Positions 33,776 to 43,608 are shown, counted from the first letter of the stretch. The stretch: DNA of 64,000 nt from Bacteroidales bacterium UBA5762 (GCA_002418865.1 DIEY01000037.1:118858-182857), one strand, 5' to 3'. Program-made: numbers and translations. The notes: generated by a model not told the origin, from the sequence alone.

Positions 33776-36592
33776 TTAAATCTTTTTTATTTCCTTTTGA
33801 TTTGCTTTTGATTCTTCTATAAATGTTTGCCATTGATTACCAATACATTTCATACGGCATTCTATATCGAGGCGAGGGCAAATACATTGATGGAAGGCTT
33901 TGTCGATAATCTTACGTTGCTGAGCAAAATGAAATTTGCTGCTTCCGGTGGCAGGGCTACCCGAGGCTGGACGTGCAACATGCTTCAAGCCAAAGTCGTC
34001 GTGATGGGTTTTTAAATAACTCCATGCCCCCATATTGGCTGGTTCTTCCTGAACCCATAACCAAACAGGATCATTGTCGTATTTCTGCCTTAAATTCATA
34101 AGTTGCTCCTCTGGGAAAGGATAGAGTTGTTCCAACCTGATGATGGCAATCTCTTCGTTATTCGTTTTTTCTTTTTCTTCGAGCAGATCATAATAAACTT
34201 TCCCCGAGCAAAGAAGGACACGTTTAATCCTTTTAGGATCAGCCTTGGGATCATCAATGACTTCCATAAATTGGCCGTAAGTTAAATCTTCGACGGGAGA
34301 GATTACTTTAGGATGACGCAATAGGCTTTTGGGTGTGAAAACAATAAGAGGTTTTCTAAATTCTCGTTTTAATTGACGTCGAAGTAGATGAAAGAAATTG
34401 GCCGGTGTTGTGCAATTAACAATTTGAAGGTTATTTTCGGCACAGAGAATAAGAAATCTTTCAATTCTGCCTGAACTATGTTCGGGTCCTTGGCCTTCGT
34501 ATCCATGAGGTAATAACACCACAAGCCCGTTCATAACGTTCCATTTATCTTCGGCGCTACTCATAAATTGGTCGAAAATAATTTGTGCTCCGTTGGCGAA
34601 ATCGCCGAATTGTGCTTCCCAGATAGTTAAGGCTTCGGGTCGAGCGAGGGCATATCCATATTCAAACCCTAATACTCCATACTCGGATAGTAGTGAATTG
34701 TAAATCTCAAAAGATGCCTGATCGGGCGTAAGATGAGCTAAGGGTGAATATTTTTCTTCACTATCTTCTATAGTAAGTATAGCATGGCGGTGCGAAAATG
34801 TACCTCTTTCTACATCCTGACCACTTATTCTTACCGGATGTCCTTCGCTAACTAAGGTTGCATAGGCTAAAAGTTCGGCAATGGCCCAATCGACTTTGCC
34901 TTGTTTGAGAACCATTTCTCGGCGATCTTCAAATAATTTGACTACTTTTCTGAAAAACTTCTTATCTTCAGGCAAGGTCGTCATCTTAACGATCAAATCT
35001 TCTATTACTTTCCGACTTACTTCTGTATTTGGAGATTGTTTGAAATCATTCTCAGTTGCTCTACGATAATTCTTCCATTCGTCTTCAAGAAAATTACGAA
35101 TATTTATCTTTTCACGTTCTTCGGCATTTTGAAGACTTTCCTCGAGTTTTTGGTTGAATTTTGCTTCTTGCTTCGATGCATAATCTTCATCTATTATTTT
35201 TTCCTGTACAAGTTTTTGAAGATAGATGCTTCGAGGGTCGGGATGATTTTCTATGATTTTGTATAAGACGGGTTGCGTAAAACGGGGTTCATCACCTTCA
35301 TTATGGCCATATCTTCTGTATCCTAATAAATCGATAAATACATCGCGATGAAAGGTTTCTCTAAACTCCATAGAGAGTTCTACGGCATAAACTACGGCTT
35401 CTACATCATCGGCATTCACATGAAAAATAGGCGATTGTGTGGTTTTGGCTACATCGGTGCAATAAATACTTGTGCGCCCATCGAGATAATGAGTAGTAAA
35501 ACCCAATTGATTGTTGGCCACAATATGAATAGTTCCGCCCGTTGAGAAAGCAGGTAAGCCAGACATTTGCAATACTTCGTAAACAATTCCCTGACCAGCG
35601 ATGGCAGCATCACCATGAATAAGAATAGGGGTGATTTTATTTGTATTTCTCTGATAAGCATCATCCAGTCTTGCTCTTGTAATACCTTCTACAACGGGGT
35701 TTACTGCTTCAAGATGCGAAGGATTGGGTGATAAAGTCACTTTGTATTCCTTACCCCTAAGGGTTTTTAAGGTGGAAGTGTATCCTAAATGATATTTTAC
35801 ATCGCCTAATAATAATTCATCTTCATATTCTAAGCCATGAAATTCGGCAAGGATATCATTGAAGGGTTTTCTCAATACATTGGCCAATACATTCAATCTT
35901 CCTCTATGGGGCATGCCTACGATGAATTCTTCATTTCCCATGGCAACTCCCTTTTCCATCAAAGCAAACAAAGCAGGAATCATTGACTCGACGCCCTCAA
36001 GAGAAAAACGCTTTTGCCCAGGAAATTTTTTATGAATAAATTTTTCAAAAAGTACGGCTCGCGAAAGACTCGTAAGTATGGCTTTCTTTTCCTCTATGGT
36101 GTAAGAAGGGGTGTTGCGCCTCGATTCCATTTTAGTAATCAGCCATTTTAATACTTCAGGTTGGCGAATAAACATAAATTCTGCTCCAAACGACTGACAG
36201 TATGTTTGCTCAAGATGCTGAATGATATTTCGTAAAGAGGCTGCTCCAATCCCGATTTCGTTTCCTGCTTGAAATACTTTGTCAAGATCAGACTCTTTCA
36301 GCCCATAATTGGAAATATTGAGATCGGGTGAATATTTCCTTCTGGTCCTTACTGGATTGGTTTTGGTAAATAAATGACCTCTTTCGCGATAATCCCGAAT
36401 GAGTTCCAGCACTTTGAATTCATCCGGAATCATCTGACTCTGGTTTTCTACATAATTCTTTATACCTAATTCATATCCTGTGAAAAATAATTGCCATTCA
36501 TTAGGCAGATCGTTTTTCTTCAACAAAAATTCCTGGTATAAATCGTCAAGTACCTTTGGGTCAGAAGCATTTAAAAAAGAATATGAATCCAT
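33776..36592 (-). CDS. sucA: 2-oxoglutarate dehydrogenase E1
   Basis: 938 residues, close to the normal E1o length. Features are the N-terminal helix region that begins with SFLNASDPKVLDDLY, thiamin-diphosphate motifs (IHGDAAIAGQG, NNQLGFTTHY), ISGQDVERGTFSHRH, LPHGYEGQGPEHSS and the C-terminal WVQEEPANMGAW. It decarboxylates 2-oxoglutarate and passes succinyl to the lipoyl arm of SucB, encoded immediately downstream. Its presence means this organism has at least part of an oxidative TCA cycle, even though hydF in the same region points to anaerobic hydrogen metabolism. Confidence 0.95.
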   Translation of the reverse strand: MDSYSFLNASDPKVLDDLYQEFLLKKNDLPNEWQLFFTGYELGIKNYVENQSQMIPDEFKVLELIRDYRERGHLFTKTNPVRTRRKYSPDLNISNYGLKESDLDKVFQAGNEIGIGAASLRNIIQHLEQTYCQSFGAEFMFIRQPEVLKWLITKMESRRNTPSYTIEEKKAILTSLSRAVLFEKFIHKKFPGQKRFSLEGVESMIPALFALMEKGVAMGNEEFIVGMPHRGRLNVLANVLRKPFNDILAEFHGLEYEDELLLGDVKYHLGYTSTLKTLRGKEYKVTLSPNPSHLEAVNPVVEGITRARLDDAYQRNTNKITPILIHGDAAIAGQGIVYEVLQMSGLPAFSTGGTIHIVANNQLGFTTHYLDGRTSIYCTDVAKTTQSPIFHVNADDVEAVVYAVELSMEFRETFHRDVFIDLLGYRRYGHNEGDEPRFTQPVLYKIIENHPDPRSIYLQKLVQEKIIDEDYASKQEAKFNQKLEESLQNAEEREKINIRNFLEDEWKNYRRATENDFKQSPNTEVSRKVIEDLIVKMTTLPEDKKFFRKVVKLFEDRREMVLKQGKVDWAIAELLAYATLVSEGHPVRISGQDVERGTFSHRHAILTIEDSEEKYSPLAHLTPDQASFEIYNSLLSEYGVLGFEYGYALARPEALTIWEAQFGDFANGAQIIFDQFMSSAEDKWNVMNGLVVLLPHGYEGQGPEHSSGRIERFLILCAENNLQIVNCTTPANFFHLLRRQLKREFRKPLIVFTPKSLLRHPKVISPVEDLTYGQFMEVIDDPKADPKRIKRVLLCSGKVYYDLLEEKEKTNNEEIAIIRLEQLYPFPEEQLMNLRQKYDNDPVWLWVQEEPANMGAWSYLKTHHDDFGLKHVARPASGSPATGSSKFHFAQQRKIIDKAFHQCICPRLDIECRMKCIGNQWQTFIEESKANQKEIKKI

Positions 36593-36616
36593 TTCTCTTT
36601 TATTACGTTATTGCAT

Positions 36617-36624
36617 CAAATTTA
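36617..36624 (-). promoter_or_regulatory. Candidate -7 box for sucA-sucB
   Basis: The minus strand reads TAAATTTG (TAnnTTTG), 25 bases upstream of the ATG at 36592. The rest of 36593-36804 shows only weak short palindromes. Confidence 0.45.
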
Positions 36625-36804
36625 AAAAATCTTTATGCTTCTCGAATTAAACAACTGCTTTAATGAAAAGTTCATATATATATCGCCTTTCCAAGACAGC
36701 AAACATTTTCCCTCGTAAGGGTTGAATTTTAAGAAAATATATGGCTAAGAGGCTATGGTTATGAGACTATCATCTTTTATGATAATTTCGAACAGAAAGC
36801 GTGC

Positions 36805-38007
36805 TTAGTGTAATACAGTTAAAGCTTCTTTTATTCTTTGAACAGCCCTGATGAGATTATTTTCGGAAGTAGCATAACTAATCCGCAGGCAGTTGGGATC
36901 GCCGAAAGCACTTCCAGGAACTAAAGCAACTAAGGCTTTTTCGAGCAAATACATGCATAAATCATCACCATTGATAATTTGATGTTTCCCATCCGATTTG
37001 CCAAAGAATGCAGAAAAATCTGCGAAAATATAAAATGCACCTTGGGGAGTATTCGTTTTAATCTGAGGAATTTCCTTTAGTAGATTCAATACAAGATCAC
37101 GGCGATGATGGAAAGCAGACACCATTTGTTGAATTTCGGGAGTTTCGTTGGGAGAGCGAAGCATGGCAGCAAGTGCAGCACGCTGGCTGATGGAAGAAGT
37201 TGCAGAAGTAATTTGTCCTTGAATTTTATTACATGCCTCGGCAATTTCGCGGTGCGCAGCCACATAACCCAAACGCCATCCCGTCATGGCATATCCTTTC
37301 GATACACCATTGATTAAAGCAACCCTGTCCTTCAATTCAGGGAAAGATGCTAAACTTTCATGTTTCCCCGTAAAAATAATATATTCATAAATTTCATCCG
37401 AAATAATGAAAACCTGAGGATGACGAGATAAAACCTCTGCCAAAGACTTTAACTCTTCCCAAGAGTATACTGAGCCAGAAGGATTATTGGGAGAATTGAA
37501 TATTAACAATCGTGTACGAGGAGTAATGGCTTGCTCTAACTGTTGGGCAGTTATTTTAAAATCTTTCTCTACATTGGCTTTTATAAAAACTGGTTCTCCT
37601 TCGGCCAATTTAACCAGTTCGGTATACGACACCCAATAGGGCACAGGGATAATAACTTCATCTGCAGGATTGACAATGCTTAAAATACAATTGGCCAAAG
37701 CCTGTTTCCCTCCTGTAGAAACAACAATCTGATTGGGTTTGTATTCCAAAAGATTGTCTCGTTTTAGTTTCAGGCAAATCGCTTCCCTTAGATCTTGATA
37801 CCCAGGAACTGGCGGATAATGTGTATAATTTTCGTCTATGGCTTTTTTGCCAGCTTCTTTAATAAACTCAGGTGTGTTGAAATCGGGCTCGCCAATGCTT
37901 AAATTAATAACATCCAATCCTTGACATGCCAATTCTCGGCTTTTACTTGTCATGGCCAGTGTGGCCGACTCTTCCATGCTTTTAACACGTTTCGACAAAT
38001 AATCCAT
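36805..38007 (-). CDS. Class I/II PLP-dependent aminotransferase (aspartate aminotransferase type)
   Basis: 400 residues of fold-type I aminotransferase. Visible motifs are SIGEPDFNTP near residue 40, SPNNPSG at 172-178, the ISDEIYEY segment with the pyridine-contact aspartate near 204, the PLP lysine K237 in SKGYAMTGWRLG, and a C-terminal arginine in CLRISYA. This arrangement is that of subgroup I-gamma aspartate/aromatic aminotransferases. The substrate is most likely aspartate and 2-oxoglutarate, but related enzymes use other amino acids. It is probably transcribed alone: 212 bases separate it from sucA. Confidence 0.88.
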   Translation of the reverse strand: MDYLSKRVKSMEESATLAMTSKSRELACQGLDVINLSIGEPDFNTPEFIKEAGKKAIDENYTHYPPVPGYQDLREAICLKLKRDNLLEYKPNQIVVSTGGKQALANCILSIVNPADEVIIPVPYWVSYTELVKLAEGEPVFIKANVEKDFKITAQQLEQAITPRTRLLIFNSPNNPSGSVYSWEELKSLAEVLSRHPQVFIISDEIYEYIIFTGKHESLASFPELKDRVALINGVSKGYAMTGWRLGYVAAHREIAEACNKIQGQITSATSSISQRAALAAMLRSPNETPEIQQMVSAFHHRRDLVLNLLKEIPQIKTNTPQGAFYIFADFSAFFGKSDGKHQIINGDDLCMYLLEKALVALVPGSAFGDPNCLRISYATSENNLIRAVQRIKEALTVLH

Positions 38008-38051
38008 AAATTCTTTTATTTATAAATGAGGTATTTTCATTCTGAAGAGCG

Positions 38052-38059
38052 CAAATGTA
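38052..38059 (-). promoter_or_regulatory. Candidate -7 box for the aminotransferase gene
   Basis: The minus strand reads TACATTTG (TAnnTTTG), 45 bases upstream of the ATG at 38007 and just past the end of the upstream gene. Confidence 0.45.
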
Positions 38060-38074
38060 TGAAATTAACCTTAA

Positions 38075-40909
38075 TCATTCCTGAGCATCTACTACACATC
38101 GAAATCCTACAGTAGCCGAACGATCAAACGAGGGATTTACTATCAGCTGGATTTGAGAATGATGGACTGGCCTTGGTCCTCCTTTGATATACCATTGACT
38201 TTGACCGGGATAATGATAACTGCCTCCTTTCAAAATATTGAAATAATAAGCCCCATTATCATACATATCATTGGTGATTTGCCAAATGTTGCCAACCATG
38301 TCCATCACTCCAAAAGGACTTGCCCCTTTGGGATAGCTATCAACAGCAGTGGTATGAGAAATTTTATAATTGCAGCAACTGGAGTCAAAGTTGTTACCCC
38401 ATGGCCAATGTCTGAAATCTCTTCCTTGAGCAGCATATTGCCATTCTTGCGAAGTGGGTAAACGTTTTCCGGACCACTGGGCATAAGCACGAGCATCTTC
38501 GTAGCTCACATAAACTACGGGATGATTTTCCATACCCACCGGAATTTCCCCATCTTCCCAATGTTTTAAAAAATTGACTGTATCTATGGGTGAATAATGA
38601 CTTTGGTCGAGAAAATCTTTAAATTGTTGATTGGTAACGGGATATTTGTCTATATAAAAAGAAGAAATAATAAGATGCGAGGTGTCATTCTGAAAAGGGC
38701 AGGGAATGAATGATTCAACATCATTTTCTTCACAAGTTGAGACAAAATCGTAGCTTCCGGCGGGTACGAATACCATGCCATGCGGGACAGTATCAGGTTG
38801 GTGTGTTTGCTCGGAACGAGAAATAAGCCTTGGAGTACCTGGTTTAATCTCGATAATTCTTTCATCAACCAGTTCATTCCCTCCATAAAGTTGAACCACA
38901 ATTTTCCCTTCGTAGCGTCCAAAGGTTTCATAGATTGAAATATAGCCTTTAGCCGGATCGAATGAATAGGTTTGGCTTGTGTAAGATGGATTACCAGCAG
39001 TAATATCGATACGATTCCCAAAGGAAGAATCGAAATATAAAGTATCGTGTTTTAAATGAATTTCCAGAACTTTAGGTAAAACAGCTATGCATTCTACTTG
39101 AGCTTCGTTTCGGGTTCCTAAAAAGGCTCGATCGAAGGAGCTTACATGAACAGGCAAATAATATTTACCATCCATTTTCATAGCTTCAATTTCCTGATGA
39201 TTCCATAGACTGACAAAATGATAAGGTTCTTCTTTAATGCTTGGATTAGGGATTTGCAGCTCGTCGAATGCAAACAAGGAGCCATGAAATCCTTCGGGAC
39301 GTAAACTATAAATAGTGTAAATTATCTTCTCGTCGGTTTTCCATTTATTTACATAAATGCTATCAACAAGAGTATTCAGCAATGGCGAATAGTTGTAATT
39401 GAAAAATACAGTCTGATTATCTCTTAGAAGCTTGGTGGTTTTGCCCAAAAAATAAAGATTTTCTTGCAGAGAAGGAGGCCTTCCTGGTCGCATAGTATTG
39501 ATTTCTACTCCGTAACCGTTGAAAAAGGAAACTGCAATTTCGCGATGCAGATCTCCATCAGCCACTTGTAAAACACGAAAGATAGCAAAGTCGGGTTTGA
39601 TCAGCTTATTTAAATTCAAGGCAGGAGGCATATAGAGCGCATCGTGAACTCTTCCAGCAACTATTCCCGCCATATCCCTGGGAACAGCCATGCCCTCAGA
39701 ATACATGATGATACCGGGTTTTATGCTATCGGCAAGATTTTGCAACCATGTTTCCGATTTACCTTTAGTATCGAGTACAAGGCCATCTGCATCGGTTTCT
39801 GTGAGTAATTTTTTCAACTGAGTTTTATGAAAATTGAGTTGCTCGGGTTTATCCCAAGGATTATAAGACAGGAAGAACTTCTTCCCTAGTTCGTGACTAA
39901 TTTCTACTTGATGTTTTAGGTGGTGCAATCCACCTGGTAAATCTTCATAAAGCTCAAATTGCGATCGGTTATCGAGACCTAACCTTGGCCATGTAGGCCA
40001 TATTGCATAAATATCGTAACCCCCTATAATTTTTTGATATTTCGAAAGAGTTTCTTCGAAGGTGAATTGGCGTGTAAATGAATCATACCATTCATGGTCC
40101 CAGGCAGATTGCATTAGAATAATCCATGCCGATTTTATCCAAGCCAAATCATAACGCTCAAATAAAGTATTATCGAAGGTATCTAAGTCGTAAAGATAAC
40201 GTTCCTGAAACATCATTTTCAAACCATTTTGCCATTCACCTTCGTGCGTATCGAACCAAAGATAATAAACCACTTCACCCTTGGGCTCGAGTTCGGCATG
40301 CCATCTTGTAAAATTTCCCTCACTAATACTGCTTCTTCTCCCTAAAGCACAAAGCCGGATATTCGAAGCTTCTAATGGAATATCGCAAAAACCAAGATGC
40401 CATGCATTATCTGGAAGAACTACTCCTATTGGTCCATATCCCGGCCGAAATAGTTGTGAACGATTCAGATAATAGGGCCATTCGAAATTTCCTGCCCCTG
40501 TGATATAGACATTCTGTGAGGCTTTCCCAAGTGGCAAAACATTGGAAATCTTATGTTTTACTATGTCGTTGTTGCTAATCCTCAGTCGAAATTTCGCTCC
40601 ATTCTCATTATTCACAAATGTGATAGAGCCTTTAACCATATTATCAAAAAAATAGATACTATCTCCTTGAGCTTTAATTTTTAAGTTTTGATAGTCAAAG
40701 GTATAGTCGTCTATATCGAAAGTAAAAAAGGGTATGATTGAGGTGGGGTAAAGCGTCTGATTCTTATCAATGGTATAAGATATCAAAGTAATACCTTTTT
40801 TGAGTGAAAGATAAGCGGGGCCTAATTGAACAGTTTGAGATTGGAGATAAGCCGAAGAAAATAGAAATATAATTCCGATTATGATGGAGGAAGTGTGTGA
40901 TGTTTTCAT
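38075..40909 (-). CDS. Secreted glycosidase-like TIM-barrel protein fused to a SUMF1-type domain
   Basis: 944 residues with a signal peptide (cleavage near LQSQT). Residues about 25-240 look like a beta-sandwich. Residues about 255-560 resemble a glycoside-hydrolase TIM barrel: YAIWPTWPRLGLDNRSQ, KKFFLSYNPWDKP, DADGLVLDTKG and IMYSEGM, with possible carboxylates at those D and E positions. Residues about 715-944 are a formylglycine-generating-enzyme/SUMF1-like domain (MVFVPAGSYDF, YPVTNQQFKDFLD, AYAQWSGKRLPTSQEWQYAAQG, GNIWQITND, FRCVVD). The paired cysteines of true FGE are not at the expected GGSY position, so this module is probably non-catalytic or carbohydrate-binding. It is a putative extracytoplasmic polysaccharide enzyme; exact family and substrate are unknown. 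Confidence 0.7.
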   Translation of the reverse strand: MKTSHTSSIIIGIIFLFSSAYLQSQTVQLGPAYLSLKKGITLISYTIDKNQTLYPTSIIPFFTFDIDDYTFDYQNLKIKAQGDSIYFFDNMVKGSITFVNNENGAKFRLRISNNDIVKHKISNVLPLGKASQNVYITGAGNFEWPYYLNRSQLFRPGYGPIGVVLPDNAWHLGFCDIPLEASNIRLCALGRRSSISEGNFTRWHAELEPKGEVVYYLWFDTHEGEWQNGLKMMFQERYLYDLDTFDNTLFERYDLAWIKSAWIILMQSAWDHEWYDSFTRQFTFEETLSKYQKIIGGYDIYAIWPTWPRLGLDNRSQFELYEDLPGGLHHLKHQVEISHELGKKFFLSYNPWDKPEQLNFHKTQLKKLLTETDADGLVLDTKGKSETWLQNLADSIKPGIIMYSEGMAVPRDMAGIVAGRVHDALYMPPALNLNKLIKPDFAIFRVLQVADGDLHREIAVSFFNGYGVEINTMRPGRPPSLQENLYFLGKTTKLLRDNQTVFFNYNYSPLLNTLVDSIYVNKWKTDEKIIYTIYSLRPEGFHGSLFAFDELQIPNPSIKEEPYHFVSLWNHQEIEAMKMDGKYYLPVHVSSFDRAFLGTRNEAQVECIAVLPKVLEIHLKHDTLYFDSSFGNRIDITAGNPSYTSQTYSFDPAKGYISIYETFGRYEGKIVVQLYGGNELVDERIIEIKPGTPRLISRSEQTHQPDTVPHGMVFVPAGSYDFVSTCEENDVESFIPCPFQNDTSHLIISSFYIDKYPVTNQQFKDFLDQSHYSPIDTVNFLKHWEDGEIPVGMENHPVVYVSYEDARAYAQWSGKRLPTSQEWQYAAQGRDFRHWPWGNNFDSSCCNYKISHTTAVDSYPKGASPFGVMDMVGNIWQITNDMYDNGAYYFNILKGGSYHYPGQSQWYIKGGPRPVHHSQIQLIVNPSFDRSATVGFRCVVDAQE

Positions 40910-40928
40910 GATGGTTTTGATTTTCTGA

Positions 40929-42158
40929 TCAAAGATAATCGGAATAAATAGTTGTTTGCCCTGTAAAAGGAGCTATTGCACGAGGATAGATTCCTTGCAC
41001 CCAAGCGATGGCCATTCCATAGTTGGTTACGGGAATACCAGCTTCAATGGCGGGCTTTAGTCTATTGATGATTTGACGGCGAGTAATCATACATCCTCCA
41101 CATTGTATTACTAAGGCATAGTCGGTGATGGGTCTTGGTAGCTTGTTCAGACCCGACACAACTTCATAATCAATTTTTTTACCCGTAAAATTGTTGATCC
41201 AGCGTGGGATCTTTACTCTTCCGATATCATCACATGATACCTGATGCGTACATGATTCGAGCAAGAGCACACGGTCATTATCCTTTAGTTTCGAGATCAT
41301 GGGAGTTCCTTTTAAATAATTCTGAAAATCTCCACGCTGCCGAGCCAGAAGAATACTAAAACTGGTTAAAGGAATATGTTTAGGGACAATAGCATCGGCT
41401 TTTGTAAATATCTGGCTATCAGTAATGACGAGTGAAGGTTGAGGTTGCATTTTCCGAATATAAGCATCTGCTTCTCTTTCTTTTACAACAATAGCAATGG
41501 CATCATTATCCAGTATATCTCTAATGGCTTGTACTTGTGGTAAAATAAGTCTGCCCTCAGGTGCTTCGATATCGATGGGTGTAATCAGCATTACTACATC
41601 TCCATATTTGAGCAAATCACCCACCATGCCCTGGCTTTTATAAGCTGATTCAGGGATGGAGCTTCTGATAGTTTGAATGATAGCAGATAAATGATTGGAC
41701 TGCACCGAGCTGAATGTATCAATAGCCACGGGTTGTTGTTTTTTTGCCCATAACAGGGTTTGTTCATTCATGTGCTCGATGTCCTCCTTGCTATGAATAA
41801 TCATAAATGGAACATCCCATTCCTTAAATTGCTGTAACAAGGCCTCTTCTTCTTGTCCAAATTTATTTTCAGCAATTAAGAGAATAGCCAGGTCGATGGT
41901 TTTGAGCGTTTCTAGTGTTTTTTGCACGCGTTTTTGACCCAGGGGGCCAGCATCATCAATTCCGGCTGTATCTATAAAAACCACTGGCCCCAATCCTCCT
42001 ATTTCCATAGCCTTGCTCACTGGGTCGGTGGTTGTACCTGCAACCTCACTCACAATAGATAATTCTTGCCCCGACAGTTTATTAATAAAAGTACTTTTGC
42101 CATTATTGCGTCTGCCGAAGATGCCAATGTGAGGTCTAGCTTCTTTTCCTTTAGTCAT
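40929..42158 (-). CDS. hydF: [FeFe]-hydrogenase H-cluster maturation GTPase HydF
   Basis: 409 residues. The N-terminal GTPase domain has a P-loop GRRNNGKST (residues 15-23), switch segment TTTDPV and DTAGIDD. The C-terminal cluster-binding domain has the HydF signature C303-x-H305 and the C353-G-G-C356 pair. HydF is the scaffold on which the 2Fe subcluster of the H-cluster is built before transfer to hydrogenase. It is downstream of aspA with a 13-base gap on the same strand, so they are one operon. HydE, HydG and the hydrogenase itself are not in the window. The identification is secure because of both domains and cysteine positions. Confidence 0.93.
   Translation of the reverse strand: MTKGKEARPHIGIFGRRNNGKSTFINKLSGQELSIVSEVAGTTTDPVSKAMEIGGLGPVVFIDTAGIDDAGPLGQKRVQKTLETLKTIDLAILLIAENKFGQEEEALLQQFKEWDVPFMIIHSKEDIEHMNEQTLLWAKKQQPVAIDTFSSVQSNHLSAIIQTIRSSIPESAYKSQGMVGDLLKYGDVVMLITPIDIEAPEGRLILPQVQAIRDILDNDAIAIVVKEREADAYIRKMQPQPSLVITDSQIFTKADAIVPKHIPLTSFSILLARQRGDFQNYLKGTPMISKLKDNDRVLLLESCTHQVSCDDIGRVKIPRWINNFTGKKIDYEVVSGLNKLPRPITDYALVIQCGGCMITRRQIINRLKPAIEAGIPVTNYGMAIAWVQGIYPRAIAPFTGQTTIYSDYL
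40930..40937 (-). promoter_or_regulatory. Candidate -7 box inside the hydF end for the glycosidase-like/SUMF1 gene
   Basis: The minus strand reads TATCTTTG (TAnnTTTG), 21 bases upstream of the ATG at 40909 and overlapping the last codons of hydF. It could give the downstream gene its own transcript. Confidence 0.35.
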
Positions 42159-42171
42159 GAATAATATATGA

Positions 42172-43608
42172 TTATAATTCGTTGAGCGAATACCCGAGTT
42201 TCAAAAGATTTTCTGTTCGCATTATATCTTGAAGTTTTTCTGGATCGATTAAATGAAGTCTTTGGTTTGCCGTAAAAATGTCGCTATGGGTATTTTTCAT
42301 TTCATTAGCCAGTTGAGAAGCCTTGTAATAGCCGATATAGGGGCTCAAAGCTGTAGTAATGGATGGGCTCTTCCATAATTTTTGGGCAGTATGCTCAGGA
42401 TGAAATTGCAAATCGATGAGTAAATTGTCTTTTAGAGTTTTATCGGCCGAGATGAGCGTTTTAAGACTATCGAGCAAACAATGCCCAATAATAGGAAGAT
42501 AAGCATTCAAATCCAAGCAACCCGAAGCAGTTAGGGAAGTAATGACTTCATCATTGGCATATACTTGATGTGCACAACTTATTACAAATTCTGGTATTAC
42601 TGGATTGACTTTACCCGGCATAATAGTACTGCCGATTTGTTTTTGGGGAATGCTTATATCATTAGGATTTGTGATATCTGAAGATAAAAGACGAATATCA
42701 CTCACTATTTTTTCAAGATTTATGGCATGAGCCTTAATGATGCCATGAACCTCGGCAAGGCTATCAAGATTGGCAGTTGCATCGGGCATATTTTCGGAGC
42801 GGTTCAGGGGTAAACCCGTGAGTTCCTGTAAATGCGTTATAGCTTCGATGATGAAATAACGCGGTACGCCCAAACCTGTCCCAATGGCACTACCCCCAAG
42901 ATTGACCGTTTTAATGCGTTCGAAACATTTACTTACACGCCACCAGTCGCGTGAAAGGGCCTCACTGTATGTAGAAAATAAAATACCATACGAAGATGGA
43001 ACGGCATCTTGCATTTGAGTGCGCCCTATTCTTAAAATGTTTCGCGAGGCAGTTTCCAGTCTCTCGGTCTCGGCTCGTAAAAAATTGATTTCTTCCTCGA
43101 GTTGCTCGAGCAAGTTTAGCACGGCTATCTTCAAGGCAGTTGGCACAGTATCATTAGTCGACTGATAAACGTTGGCATGTAAAATTGGGTCTATGAAGTT
43201 ATAATCACCTATAGAATGAGCCATTATAAGTAAGGCCCTATTTGTAATTATTTCGTTGATATTCATATTGATACTCGTACCGGCCCCTCCACTTAAAGCT
43301 GGAACAATAAAATGTTCGAAATGTTCGCCTCGGCTTACTTCAATTGCGGCCTGTATTAGAGCTTCCATAATTTCTGGTGCAATCAAAGGCGAAGGCAATC
43401 TCGACTCCATACCACGTTCTTTTACGGCTCTGCTGAAGGATAAATAGGTGAGATAACACGCGTGTTTTACCACTCCCATAGCCTGATACCATTCCTCGAA
43501 AAACCGTGAATGATGGGGAAAATTTTCATGAGCTCTCAAAGACTGTATTCCATATAATGCATCATCAGGCAACTGACGTTCTCCAATAAAATCTTTCTCT
43601 GTTCTCAT
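42172..43608 (-). CDS. aspA: Aspartate ammonia-lyase
   Basis: 478 residues, normal for the aspartase/fumarase superfamily. The signature GSTIMPGKVNP occupies residues 326-336 (catalytic serine S327, K333). The substrate-binding QSTNDTVPTA segment lies at 149-158, and GGSAIGTGLG near 238. It converts aspartate to fumarate and ammonia. Fumarase is the alternative in this superfamily, but the aspartase-like signature loop and its operonic link to hydF favour aspartase; the hydF-aspA pairing is reported from other [FeFe]-hydrogenase genomes. First gene of a two-gene operon. Confidence 0.85.
   Translation of the reverse strand: MRTEKDFIGERQLPDDALYGIQSLRAHENFPHHSRFFEEWYQAMGVVKHACYLTYLSFSRAVKERGMESRLPSPLIAPEIMEALIQAAIEVSRGEHFEHFIVPALSGGAGTSINMNINEIITNRALLIMAHSIGDYNFIDPILHANVYQSTNDTVPTALKIAVLNLLEQLEEEINFLRAETERLETASRNILRIGRTQMQDAVPSSYGILFSTYSEALSRDWWRVSKCFERIKTVNLGGSAIGTGLGVPRYFIIEAITHLQELTGLPLNRSENMPDATANLDSLAEVHGIIKAHAINLEKIVSDIRLLSSDITNPNDISIPQKQIGSTIMPGKVNPVIPEFVISCAHQVYANDEVITSLTASGCLDLNAYLPIIGHCLLDSLKTLISADKTLKDNLLIDLQFHPEHTAQKLWKSPSITTALSPYIGYYKASQLANEMKNTHSDIFTANQRLHLIDPEKLQDIMRTENLLKLGYSLNEL

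Noticed and set aside
38075..40909. Catalytic formylglycine-generating enzyme for sulfatases
   Set aside because: The cysteines needed for catalysis are not at the expected site and no sulfatase gene is nearby.
42172..43608. aspA gene as a class II fumarase
   Set aside because: Superfamily motifs are shared, but the overall segments and the hydF context fit aspartase better; this remains a minor uncertainty.
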